This document shows positions 41,777 through 49,123 of a stretch of 54,610 nt of DNA, piece after piece. Positions within the stretch are counted from its first letter, which is position 1, and each line of letters begins with the position of its first letter. Below the pieces are notes generated by a model. That model did not search any database. It was not told the origin of the DNA and saw only the letters and a list, made by a program, of their open reading frames with translations. The DNA is from Pseudomonadota bacterium (GTDB lineage: Bacteria > Desulfobacterota > Desulfobacteria > Desulfobacterales > Desulfosarcinaceae), in NCBI GenBank assembly GCA_023435265.1, contig JAEYRZ010000109.1, forward strand, positions 1-54,610, written 5' to 3'. The position numbers and the translations under genes were made by a program.

Positions 41777-42478
41777 CTAAGGGCGCGTTTGAATCAGCAT
41801 GGTGGCAGGATCGAGCACAAGCGGGGTCTCCTGCTGTCCGATACTCACGCCCTTGATGGCTTTTATGCGGATGATATCGCCGGCAGGCTGCAAGGTCACT
41901 GCGACATCGAAGAGATCCTGCACGGGATGAAACTGAAGCGGCAGGCCGTCCTGCGCCGGAGGTTCGTGGCGGTGGGTGGTCACCGTGAACCATACCGGCA
42001 GGTTCTGGCGGGAGGCCAGGGTTTTCAGGTCCTGCAGCTCGCCCTGGGTGCCGCTGTCGAAGGGCAGCCCATCGATAATGATCAGATCGGGTAAAAAGAT
42101 ATTTTGGGCCGTCAAATCCGTAAGCCGCTCTTCCAGTTTGGGCACCGTGAATCCCTCCACCTGGAAGGTCATGATAAACCTGAGCCGGACGATTTCGTCC
42201 CAGATTTCGTCGAATTTGGGAATGCGGTACTGCTGCGCCATTCGGCCGAATACTTCCTGGTACCACAGGCTCACTTTGCCGACCGGATCGTTGAGACTGA
42301 TATGCAGAACCTTTTTTTCGTGCAGCATCGTGTCCAGGGCGATCTGCACGATAAAGGCCGTTTTGCCGGCGCCGGCGCGTGCCAAAACCGCTCCGAAGGC
42401 GCCTGGCTGCAAAATGGATTCGCCGCTCGCAGCGAACAACCGTAGCGGATTGCGCAGGATCAGGTCGTTTTTCAACAT
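41777..42478 (-). CDS. P-loop ATPase of RecA/KaiC-like type, function unknown
   Basis: A 233-residue protein with Walker A in ARAGAGKTAFIVQIALDT and Walker B in PDLIIIDGLPFD. The strand order after Walker A (KVLHISLNDPVGKVSLWY) fits the RecA/DnaB/KaiC class. There are no HTH, membrane or cysteine motifs. AAAGGA precedes the ATG at 42478. It lies 131 bp downstream of the EF-G gene on the same strand, probably in its transcript, and is convergent with the M48 gene 4 bp away. No function is proposed. Confidence 0.75.
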   Translation of the reverse strand: MLKNDLILRNPLRLFAASGESILQPGAFGAVLARAGAGKTAFIVQIALDTMLHEKKVLHISLNDPVGKVSLWYQEVFGRMAQQYRIPKFDEIWDEIVRLRFIMTFQVEGFTVPKLEERLTDLTAQNIFLPDLIIIDGLPFDSGTQGELQDLKTLASRQNLPVWFTVTTHRHEPPAQDGLPLQFHPVQDLFDVAVTLQPAGDIIRIKAIKGVSIGQQETPLVLDPATMLIQTRP

Positions 42479-42609
42479 GACAGCATTCCTTTCCTTCAGA
42501 AGGATCAAACGGCCATATCGCCATCGGTTATTTCCGGAAAGCAGGCCGCGCAGGCTCCGCCTCTGGAGGCCGGATGCGTTTCGCCGGGGATGGCCGAACG
42601 CGGGCAATG

Positions 42610-44691
42610 TCAGGCCACCTTCGCCTTCTGCGCCTCTTTGGTGATCGTTTCGGCAATCGAAGCCGGTACCTGTTTGTAAACCGAAAATTCCATGGTGAAC
42701 TGGGCCTTGCCCTGTGTGAGACTGCGCAGAACCGTTGCGAAACCGAACATTTCCGCGAGCGGCACATGAGCTTCCACAGCGCACATGGCTCCTTCATCCT
42801 GGGCGCCGACGATGATACCACGGCGCTGATTGAGAGCGCCCATCACCGGGCCCTGAAATTCATTGGGCGTTTCAACCACGACCTTCATGATCGGCTCGAG
42901 GATGATGGGTCTGGCTTTTGGATACACCTCCCGAAAAGCCCCGCGGGCAGCGGCCTGAAACGCCATATCCGATGAGTCGACGCTGTGGGCGGCGCCGTCG
43001 TTGATTACCACCCTTACGTTAGCCACCGGGAACTCCAGCAGGGGGCCTTTTGCCAGACAAGCCCGGAAGCCTTTTTCGCATGACGGGATGTACTGGGTGG
43101 GAATGGAGCCGCCGGTGACCTGATTGTCGAAAACAAAATCCTGATCCGCGACCGGTTCGATATAACCGGCGATACGCCCATACTGGCCGGCGCCGCCGGT
43201 TTGCTTCTTGTGGGTGTAGTTGAAATCGGCCCGCTGTGTGATGGTCTCCCGGTACGCCACCCGGGGTGCGCCGGTGGCGACTTCGGCCTTGTATTCGCGG
43301 CGCATCCGTTCGATGTAAACATCCAAGTGCAATTCGCCCATGCCGGAAATGATCGTTTCACCGGTTTCGTCGTTGACGAAGGCCTTGAACGTCGGATCTT
43401 CCTTCGTGAAGCGGTTCAGCGCCTTGGACATATTGGCTTCGGACTTGTTGTCTTTGGGCGTGATCGCCAGCGAAATCACCGGTTCGGGCACATACATCGA
43501 AGTCATTGTGACATTCAGGCCCGGGGCGACGAAGGTATCGCCGGAAGCACAGTCGATGCCGAACATGGCGCCGATGAAACCGGCCGGCAGTTCAGGAATA
43601 TCCTCCATCTGGCTGGCATGCATCCGCACCAGACGGCCGATTTTTATTTTCTTGCTCGTCCGGACGTTGATCAGTGTATCGCCTTTGGTCAGTTTGCCCT
43701 GATAAACGCGAATGTAGGTCAGCTGCCCGTATTGGCCGTCTTCCAACTTGAAGGCCAGGGCAACGGTCGGCCGGCCGCTGTCGGTAACCAGATCCAGGGG
43801 GGCTTCATCGGCATCCAGATCCAAGGCCTGATTGGTCACGTCCGCAGGGCAGGGGAGAAGGCGCGTTATGCCGTCCAGGAGGGGTTGAACGCCCTTGTTT
43901 TTGTAAGCCGAGCCCAAAAAGACCGGGGTCAGCTCACGGCGCAGAACACCGGCACGCAGTGCTTCTATCAGCATCGCCTCGCTGATCGGCGTTTCCTCCA
44001 ATACCGCCTCGGTCAGTGCATCGGAAAACAGGCTGGCGGCGTCTATCAGGGCGTCACGTTTTTGGAGCGCCTCCTCCTGGAGATGGGCAGGAATTTCGGC
44101 CTCCCGGATCGTTTCGCCATTGGCGCCATCAAAGTAGAGCGCCTTCATGCTGGCGAGGTCAATGATTCCCGAAAGATCGGCTTCCAGCCCAATGGGGATC
44201 TGCATGGCAACGGCATTATGGCCGAGCTTGGTTTTAAGCTGTTCGATCACGCGGAAGGGGTTGGCCCCGCTGCGATCGCATTTGTTGATAAAAGCGATGC
44301 AGGGCACCTTGTAACGCTTCATTTGCTGGTCGACCGTAATCGATTGGCTCTGCACGCCGCCGACGGCGCATAACACCAGTATGGCGCCGTCAAGAACGCG
44401 TAGCGAACGTTCCACCTCGATTGTAAAGTCCACATGCCCGGGTGTATCGATAATGTTGATCTCATGGCCGTCCCATTGGCAGAAGGTTGCGGCCGAGGCG
44501 ATGGTGATGCCGCGTTCGCGTTCCAATTCCATGGAATCCATTGTGGCGCCGACGCCATCTTTGCCCTTGACATCGTGCATGGCATGGATGCGCTGGGTGT
44601 AGAACAAAATGCGCTCGGTCAGGGTGGTCTTGCCTGAATCGATGTGGGCGCTGATGCCGATATTCCGGACAAATCGAATGTCGGTGTTCAT
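42610..44691 (-). CDS. fusA: Elongation factor G, spdEFG1 (mitochondrial EF-G1-like) type
   Basis: A 693-residue GTPase for ribosomal translocation. The G domain has AHIDSGKT (Ser where common EF-G has Ala), RGITIASAAT, DTPGHVDFT and NKCD. Domains II-V follow, including the domain IV loop near TGGAGQYGRIAGY and the C-terminal RRGIIVGAQDEG. Sequence stretches such as HDVKGKDGVGATMDSMELER and VLCAVGGVQSQSITVDQQMKRY resemble mitochondrial EF-G1 rather than E. coli FusA. This is the spdEFG1 subfamily known from spirochaetes, planctomycetes and deltaproteobacteria. It lies outside a ribosomal-protein operon. A possible attenuator precedes it. The start agrees with family length. Confidence 0.93.
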   Translation of the reverse strand: MNTDIRFVRNIGISAHIDSGKTTLTERILFYTQRIHAMHDVKGKDGVGATMDSMELERERGITIASAATFCQWDGHEINIIDTPGHVDFTIEVERSLRVLDGAILVLCAVGGVQSQSITVDQQMKRYKVPCIAFINKCDRSGANPFRVIEQLKTKLGHNAVAMQIPIGLEADLSGIIDLASMKALYFDGANGETIREAEIPAHLQEEALQKRDALIDAASLFSDALTEAVLEETPISEAMLIEALRAGVLRRELTPVFLGSAYKNKGVQPLLDGITRLLPCPADVTNQALDLDADEAPLDLVTDSGRPTVALAFKLEDGQYGQLTYIRVYQGKLTKGDTLINVRTSKKIKIGRLVRMHASQMEDIPELPAGFIGAMFGIDCASGDTFVAPGLNVTMTSMYVPEPVISLAITPKDNKSEANMSKALNRFTKEDPTFKAFVNDETGETIISGMGELHLDVYIERMRREYKAEVATGAPRVAYRETITQRADFNYTHKKQTGGAGQYGRIAGYIEPVADQDFVFDNQVTGGSIPTQYIPSCEKGFRACLAKGPLLEFPVANVRVVINDGAAHSVDSSDMAFQAAARGAFREVYPKARPIILEPIMKVVVETPNEFQGPVMGALNQRRGIIVGAQDEGAMCAVEAHVPLAEMFGFATVLRSLTQGKAQFTMEFSVYKQVPASIAETITKEAQKAKVA

Positions 44692-44831
44692 GATCGACTA
44701 CCTTCTTCCTTCCTGCGTATGACGCATTCATATGCATGGCCGCCGTTTGCAATGCGGCCTTGGGAGACGCCGCGGAAGTCCATGCGGGTATAATTCTGTA
44801 CGCCGGCGACCAAGAGTAAAGCGTTTAGCAA

Positions 44832-44866
44832 TAAAAAAATCCTCATTTGGAGAAACCAAACGAGGA
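44832..44866 (-). terminator. Intrinsic terminator between smr and fusA
   Basis: On the minus strand, TCCTCGTTTGG and CCAAATGAGGA form an 11-bp stem with one G-T pair and a TTTCT loop, followed by seven T. It would end transcription from the Nudix-smr unit and stands 140 bp before the fusA start. An upstream copy of CCAAATG (44867-44873) can pair with the left arm and so compete with this hairpin. Confidence 0.85.
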
Positions 44867-44888
44867 CATTTGGCACTGAAAAATACAC

Positions 44889-44917
44889 TCAATAAGCAAC
44901 TGAATTCAAAATGTCAA
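44889..44917 (-). promoter_or_regulatory. Candidate promoter upstream of the smr-fusA terminator
   Basis: Minus-strand TTGACA (44912-44917), 17 bases, then TATTGA (44889-44894; 3 of 6). A transcript from here would start near 44882 and run at once into the hairpin at 44832-44866, so it is either an attenuated leader for fusA or a ~50-nt RNA. The -35 is perfect, the -10 weak. Confidence 0.4.
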
Positions 44918-44935
44918 TTGTTTTTTATTTTTTTC

Positions 44936-45631
44936 TCAGCGTCTCCGGTTGCGCTTGGTCAAGGAATGCCTGCGCAGCAGTATGTAAGTGGCGCCGGCGC
45001 CGCCATCGCACGCTCTGGCGCTGGTCAAGGCGATGACATGTTTTCGCAAGGGACCGCGGGTCAGCCATTCATAAACTTTCGACTTGAGCACTGGCTCGCG
45101 GAGTGAAGTCAGGCCACGTCCATGGATGACGAGAACGGCTCGTAGGTTGCGGCGGATGGCCTTCTGGATAAAGTCGAGCAGCGCCGCCTCGGCCGAAACG
45201 GCCGTATGTCCGTGCAGGTCGATGTGATCCTGGATGGCGTAGCGCCCCTGATGCAGGCGGCGGGTCGTTTCCGGTCCGGCACCGGGTCCGGCGGCTTCCA
45301 TGTATTCGCTCGTTTGCGAGACCACGAAGCCTTCACCGGATTGAACGAGCGATTTCAGGGCGTCCAGTGCGTCGCAATCTTCAACAGGCACCCCGGCGGG
45401 TTCGCATTTCATGCGGCGCTCAGGAAGCCGCCAATATCGATTGTCCGAGATCGGGCGGACATCCGCCATGGCTTCCGCAAACGACTGCGCTTCCTGCCGG
45501 GGTGACGGAGCGGATTTGCGCCGGCCGGCATTCGGCTTCGGGACTGGCGACAGGGGGATCCTCTTACGTGCGAACAATTCACCAAGCTGTTCGAAGGGCC
45601 GGTTGATCCCATCGGATGCATCGATTTTCAT
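44936..45631 (-). CDS. Smr-domain protein
   Basis: A 231-residue protein. The C-terminal ~85 residues form a Smr domain: IDLHGHTAVSAEAALLDFI, VLVIHGRGL and GGAGATYILLRR. Stand-alone Smr proteins can have endonuclease activity and, like SmrB, act on mRNA at collided ribosomes; the DLHG and HGRG motifs support an active fold. The N-terminal half is basic and probably disordered with short motifs (LGELFARKRIPL). I use the ATG at 45631. It is 43 bp downstream of the Nudix gene and followed by a strong terminator. Confidence 0.88.
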   Translation of the reverse strand: MKIDASDGINRPFEQLGELFARKRIPLSPVPKPNAGRRKSAPSPRQEAQSFAEAMADVRPISDNRYWRLPERRMKCEPAGVPVEDCDALDALKSLVQSGEGFVVSQTSEYMEAAGPGAGPETTRRLHQGRYAIQDHIDLHGHTAVSAEAALLDFIQKAIRRNLRAVLVIHGRGLTSLREPVLKSKVYEWLTRGPLRKHVIALTSARACDGGAGATYILLRRHSLTKRNRRR

Positions 45632-45674
45632 TTGGATCGGGTTCCTTTTCGAATCGATTCGTCCTCGTCCGCCG

Positions 45675-46103
45675 TTAATCATAACCGAAAATCGAACTTC
45701 GGGGAACTCCCCGCTTGTATTTCACATAATGCTGCAGGATCGTTGCGTGGTCGAACGCCAGCGGAGATGGTATATTCTCGACCCCGAAGACAGCCGCTCT
45801 GGCTGCATCGTCGGCACCGGCCGGTTCTCCCTGGGCGGTTGCGATGAAAACCGTGGTGATCGTGTGATGGCGAGGGTCACGAACGGGGTCGGAATACGAA
45901 TGCAGCTGTTCGACCAGGCTGACGCGCAGCCCCGTTTCTTCGAAGGCCTCACGAACGGCGGTGGTTTCGAGGCTTTCGCCATACTCGACAAAGCCGCCCG
46001 GCAAGGCCCAACCCAAGGGCGGGTTGCGGCGTTCGATGAGAACGATGCCGCTTTTGCATTCTATAATCAGATCCACTGTAACCAGGGGATTGCGATGGAG
46101 CAT
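45675..46103 (-). CDS. Nudix hydrolase
   Basis: A 142-residue Nudix enzyme. The full Nudix box is present from GGFVEYGESLE to REAFEETGL, with the metal-binding REAFEE. The N-terminus (NPLVTVDLIIE, then VLIERRNPPLGWALPGG) resembles the ADP-ribose pyrophosphatase/MutT-like group. Substrate not assignable. The ATG at 46103 has AGAGG at 7 nt and is preferred over an upstream ATG at 46130 with no ribosome site. It heads the Nudix-smr unit and is divergent from the CoA-transferase gene. Confidence 0.9.
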   Translation of the reverse strand: MLHRNPLVTVDLIIECKSGIVLIERRNPPLGWALPGGFVEYGESLETTAVREAFEETGLRVSLVEQLHSYSDPVRDPRHHTITTVFIATAQGEPAGADDAARAAVFGVENIPSPLAFDHATILQHYVKYKRGVPRSSIFGYD

Positions 46104-46363
46104 CGGGATACCTCTTTTATAATCCGTCATCGGGCGCCGCGACGGACATGCGGCCACAGCGGTCGGGCCGCTCCTCCGGTTCCTGGGACATCCTAAGCAT
46201 CATCGCTTCCAGGGTGTCAAATTATTTCAAGCAGTTTTGCGTTCTTGACTATGCTGCCGGGTTGCGCCAAATACACCCCTTGACAAAACTTCCACCAGCA
46301 TCCAGGTTGCGCTGATATTCGGCCGCCGCGAAGTCTGGGTGATATGGATAAGCAGGAGCCAGC

Positions 46364-48256
46364 ATGAATCTAAAGCGCCATTGTCCGGAAAAGGTCGTCA
46401 GCGCTGCAGAGGCCATTTCTAAAATAAAGAATGGCAGCCGCATTTTCATCGGTACCGGGTGTGGAGAACCTCAGCATCTGATCCGCGCCATGGTCAACAA
46501 CCCCAAGATCCAAGATGTCATGGTGTATCAAATGCTTTCGTCGACATTGTCCGAGTATGTCGATGATCCCGAATTCTTGAAGCGCTTTGCATTGAAGCTT
46601 TTCTTTATCAGTGCCAGCATGCGCAAGGCGGCCTTCGAGGGTAAGATCGATTATGTGCCGGCCTATCTGTCGCAAATTCCCCGCCTGTTCGCTTCAGGGC
46701 GCATCGGGTTGGATGTGGCGCTGATCCAGGTCAGTCCGCCGGATCGCTTCGGGTTCTGTAGCCTGGGGGTTTCGGTGGATATCACCAAGTCGGGTATGGA
46801 CGCCGCCAAGCGGGTGATCGCCCAGGTGAATCCGCGGATGCCCAGAACCTTCGGAGACGGAATCGTGCATGTCGATGAGATCGACTATTTCGTGCTGCAC
46901 GAAGAAGCGCTGGTCGAATCGATCCCATTGGAAAAGAATCAGGAAGTCACCGCACGCATCGGATACTACATCAGCCAATTGGTCGAGGACGGGGCCACCC
47001 TGCAGGTCGGCTTCGGTCATCTACCCAATGCCGTTTTGAGATCCCTTGAAAACAAGAAGGATCTGGGGATTCACACCCAACTGATCACAGATGCCTTCGT
47101 CCCGCTTTTGGAGAAGAAGGTGATCACCAATGCGTGCAAGAGCCTCCTGCCCGGCCGCGTGGTGGCGTCGCTGTGCATGGGATCTGAAAAACTTTATCAA
47201 TTCGTGGACAACAATCCCCAATTTTATTTCAGGTCATCCGATTTCGTGAACGACCCGACGGTGATCGCGCGCAACGATAATCTCATTTCCATATCTTCGG
47301 CTTTGGAGGTGGATCTTACCGGTCAGGTATCCACCGACTCGATGGGTTATTTATTCTTCAGCGGCATCGGTGATCAGGTTGATTTTTTACGCGGCAGCGC
47401 GATGTCGAATGGGGGGTTTTCGATCATCGCCTTGCCCTCCACGGCTGACGGCGGCAGGGTCTCACGCATTGTCCCCAGCCTCAGCGAGGGCGCCGGTGTA
47501 GCCACGACGCGTGGTGATGTAAACTTCGTGGTGACGGAATACGGAATCGCCGAATTGAAAGGTAAAAGCATTTATCAGCGAGTGATGGAACTGGCCCAGA
47601 TCGCTCACCCGAAATTCCGGGAAGAGTTGATCGAGGTGGCCAAGAAACACCATTATATCTTCGGAGATCAACTGCCGCCAATACAGGATGATTTGATTTT
47701 CCTCGAGGGTTACAAATCGCGGCTCACTTTATCCAACGGACGGACCGTCGAGTTTCGCCCTTTGCTGCCCTCAGATGAATTCGAATTCCGCAATTTTTTC
47801 TATTCCCTCAAAGAAGAAACCATTTACATGCGTTTCTTTTACAAGATGAAGCTCTTTTCCCACGAGGTCGCGCAACAGCAATGGGCCAGCGTGGATTACC
47901 ACAAGAACGTCTCCTTGATCGGGTTGGTTCAAAAGGGCGGCCATCAGGAAATTGTAGCCATTGCATCCTACGCCGATGATACAACCGGAAGGGCCGAAGT
48001 GGCGTTCGTGGTCCGCGAAGATTATCAGGGCATGGGTCTGTCATCGCACATGCTGCCCAGATTGGAGACCATCGCCATTGAAAACGGCTTTAAAGGATTC
48101 ACCGCCACGGTTCTCAAGGAGAATACCGCCATGCTGCGGGTTTTCAAAAAAAGATATCCCGATGCAAAAGTCAGCTTGGCAGGCAGCGAAGTTCAACTCA
48201 TCATGGATTTTTCAAGGGAAGATCTCATGCGCCGGAGCGCAAGGCCGCCCAAATGA
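46364..48256 (+). CDS. Acetyl-CoA hydrolase/CoA-transferase fused to a GNAT domain
   Basis: A 630-residue protein. Residues ~1-440 are an acetyl-CoA hydrolase/4-hydroxybutyrate CoA-transferase-like two-domain enzyme: FIGTGCGEPQHLI, LQVGFGHLPNAVL, and catalytic Glu at ~391 in VVTEYGIAELKG. Residues ~455-625 are a GNAT N-acetyltransferase fold, with EVAFVVREDYQGMGLSSHML carrying the acetyl-CoA pyrophosphate loop. A GNAT partner beside an acyl-CoA enzyme recalls the Pat/AcsA control of CoA metabolism by lysine acetylation, but both are here in one chain. AGGAG precedes the ATG. rsmG follows after 15 bp. Confidence 0.9.
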   Translation: MNLKRHCPEKVVSAAEAISKIKNGSRIFIGTGCGEPQHLIRAMVNNPKIQDVMVYQMLSSTLSEYVDDPEFLKRFALKLFFISASMRKAAFEGKIDYVPAYLSQIPRLFASGRIGLDVALIQVSPPDRFGFCSLGVSVDITKSGMDAAKRVIAQVNPRMPRTFGDGIVHVDEIDYFVLHEEALVESIPLEKNQEVTARIGYYISQLVEDGATLQVGFGHLPNAVLRSLENKKDLGIHTQLITDAFVPLLEKKVITNACKSLLPGRVVASLCMGSEKLYQFVDNNPQFYFRSSDFVNDPTVIARNDNLISISSALEVDLTGQVSTDSMGYLFFSGIGDQVDFLRGSAMSNGGFSIIALPSTADGGRVSRIVPSLSEGAGVATTRGDVNFVVTEYGIAELKGKSIYQRVMELAQIAHPKFREELIEVAKKHHYIFGDQLPPIQDDLIFLEGYKSRLTLSNGRTVEFRPLLPSDEFEFRNFFYSLKEETIYMRFFYKMKLFSHEVAQQQWASVDYHKNVSLIGLVQKGGHQEIVAIASYADDTTGRAEVAFVVREDYQGMGLSSHMLPRLETIAIENGFKGFTATVLKENTAMLRVFKKRYPDAKVSLAGSEVQLIMDFSREDLMRRSARPPK

Positions 48257-48271
48257 AGGTACGACAGCCAT

Positions 48272-48949
48272 ATGCGGATCGGTTCTGAGCCATGGTGTGA
48301 ACTAATCGCCGCCGGGGCAAAAGAACTAGGTGTGACGATCGCAAGCGGTCAAATCATGCAATTCGCCCGTCATGCCGAGCTGCTGGTTTCCTGGAACCGT
48401 AAAATCAACCTGACGGCGATCACCGACCCCGAGCAGATGGCGGTCAAACACTACTTGGACGTCATGGCCGCGCTGCCCTATGTTCCCGAAGATGTGGAGC
48501 TCCTCGATATCGGGACGGGAGGGGGATTCCCGGGCATTCCGCTTAAAATCATGCATCCATTCCAGCCGATGACGCTGATCGACAGTTCGCGTAAAAAAAT
48601 CTCTTTCGTAAAGGAAGTGATTCGTTCGCTGTCTCTGGAGCAAGTCCAGGGTATCCAGGTCCGCGCAGAGGAGTTGGCCCGGCAGACCGCCCATCGCCAG
48701 CGGTACGGTGTGGTCGTGTGCCGGGCCGTCGCAGGCTTGCCCGCCATCATGAAGCTCGCCTTGCCGCTGCTGGCGCCTGCGGGCAGGATTGTGGCCTTCA
48801 AGGGGCCTCAGGAGTCTCCGACAGAATCCTCCAAAGAGACAGCCGGGGACCTAACCGTGGAAATCCTGTTCAATAGCATGCATATCGACTACCGCTTACC
48901 GGTATCGGGAGATCCGCGTACGTTGGTAGTCATGACAAAGTGTCATTGA
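48272..48949 (+). CDS. rsmG: 16S rRNA (guanine527-N7)-methyltransferase RsmG
   Basis: A 225-residue SAM-dependent methyltransferase acting on G527 of 16S rRNA. VSWNRKINLTAI and LDIGTGGGFPGIPLKI are hallmark RsmG motifs, and the latter binds SAM; VVVCRAVAGLP and IVAFKG follow. It is 15 bp behind the CoA-transferase gene. It is not next to gidA/parAB, where it often lies in other bacteria. Loss of this gene is known to give low-level streptomycin resistance; here it is intact. Confidence 0.94.
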   Translation: MRIGSEPWCELIAAGAKELGVTIASGQIMQFARHAELLVSWNRKINLTAITDPEQMAVKHYLDVMAALPYVPEDVELLDIGTGGGFPGIPLKIMHPFQPMTLIDSSRKKISFVKEVIRSLSLEQVQGIQVRAEELARQTAHRQRYGVVVCRAVAGLPAIMKLALPLLAPAGRIVAFKGPQESPTESSKETAGDLTVEILFNSMHIDYRLPVSGDPRTLVVMTKCH

Positions 48950-49063
48950 GCGAAAACTTTTGCAAACAAAAGATTGCGGTAAGGCGCCGGGGATCGACAG
49001 GATAGCCGATGCCCGCTTCGAATCTGACGTTGCCGACAGCTTGGGGCCTACTGGTTCCCGAGC

Positions 49064-49092
49064 TTGACATGCCGCACAAGAGCAATTAAAAA
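49064..49092 (+). promoter_or_regulatory. Sigma-70 promoter for ileS-lspA-holA
   Basis: Perfect TTGACA (49064-49069), 17 bases, then TAAAAA (49087-49092; 4 of 6). It lies about 30 bp before the ileS ATG and leaves a short leader; no T-box is visible. Confidence 0.6.
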
Positions 49093-49123
49093 AGACGATT
49101 TACAATACCTCCCGGAGGAACCC

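Noticed and set aside
43201..44373. 390-codon open frame on the plus strand
   Set aside because: Antisense to the EF-G gene; no recognisable domain.
46290..46330. TTGACA-like element upstream of the CoA-transferase gene
   Set aside because: No acceptable -10 at 16-18 bp spacing.
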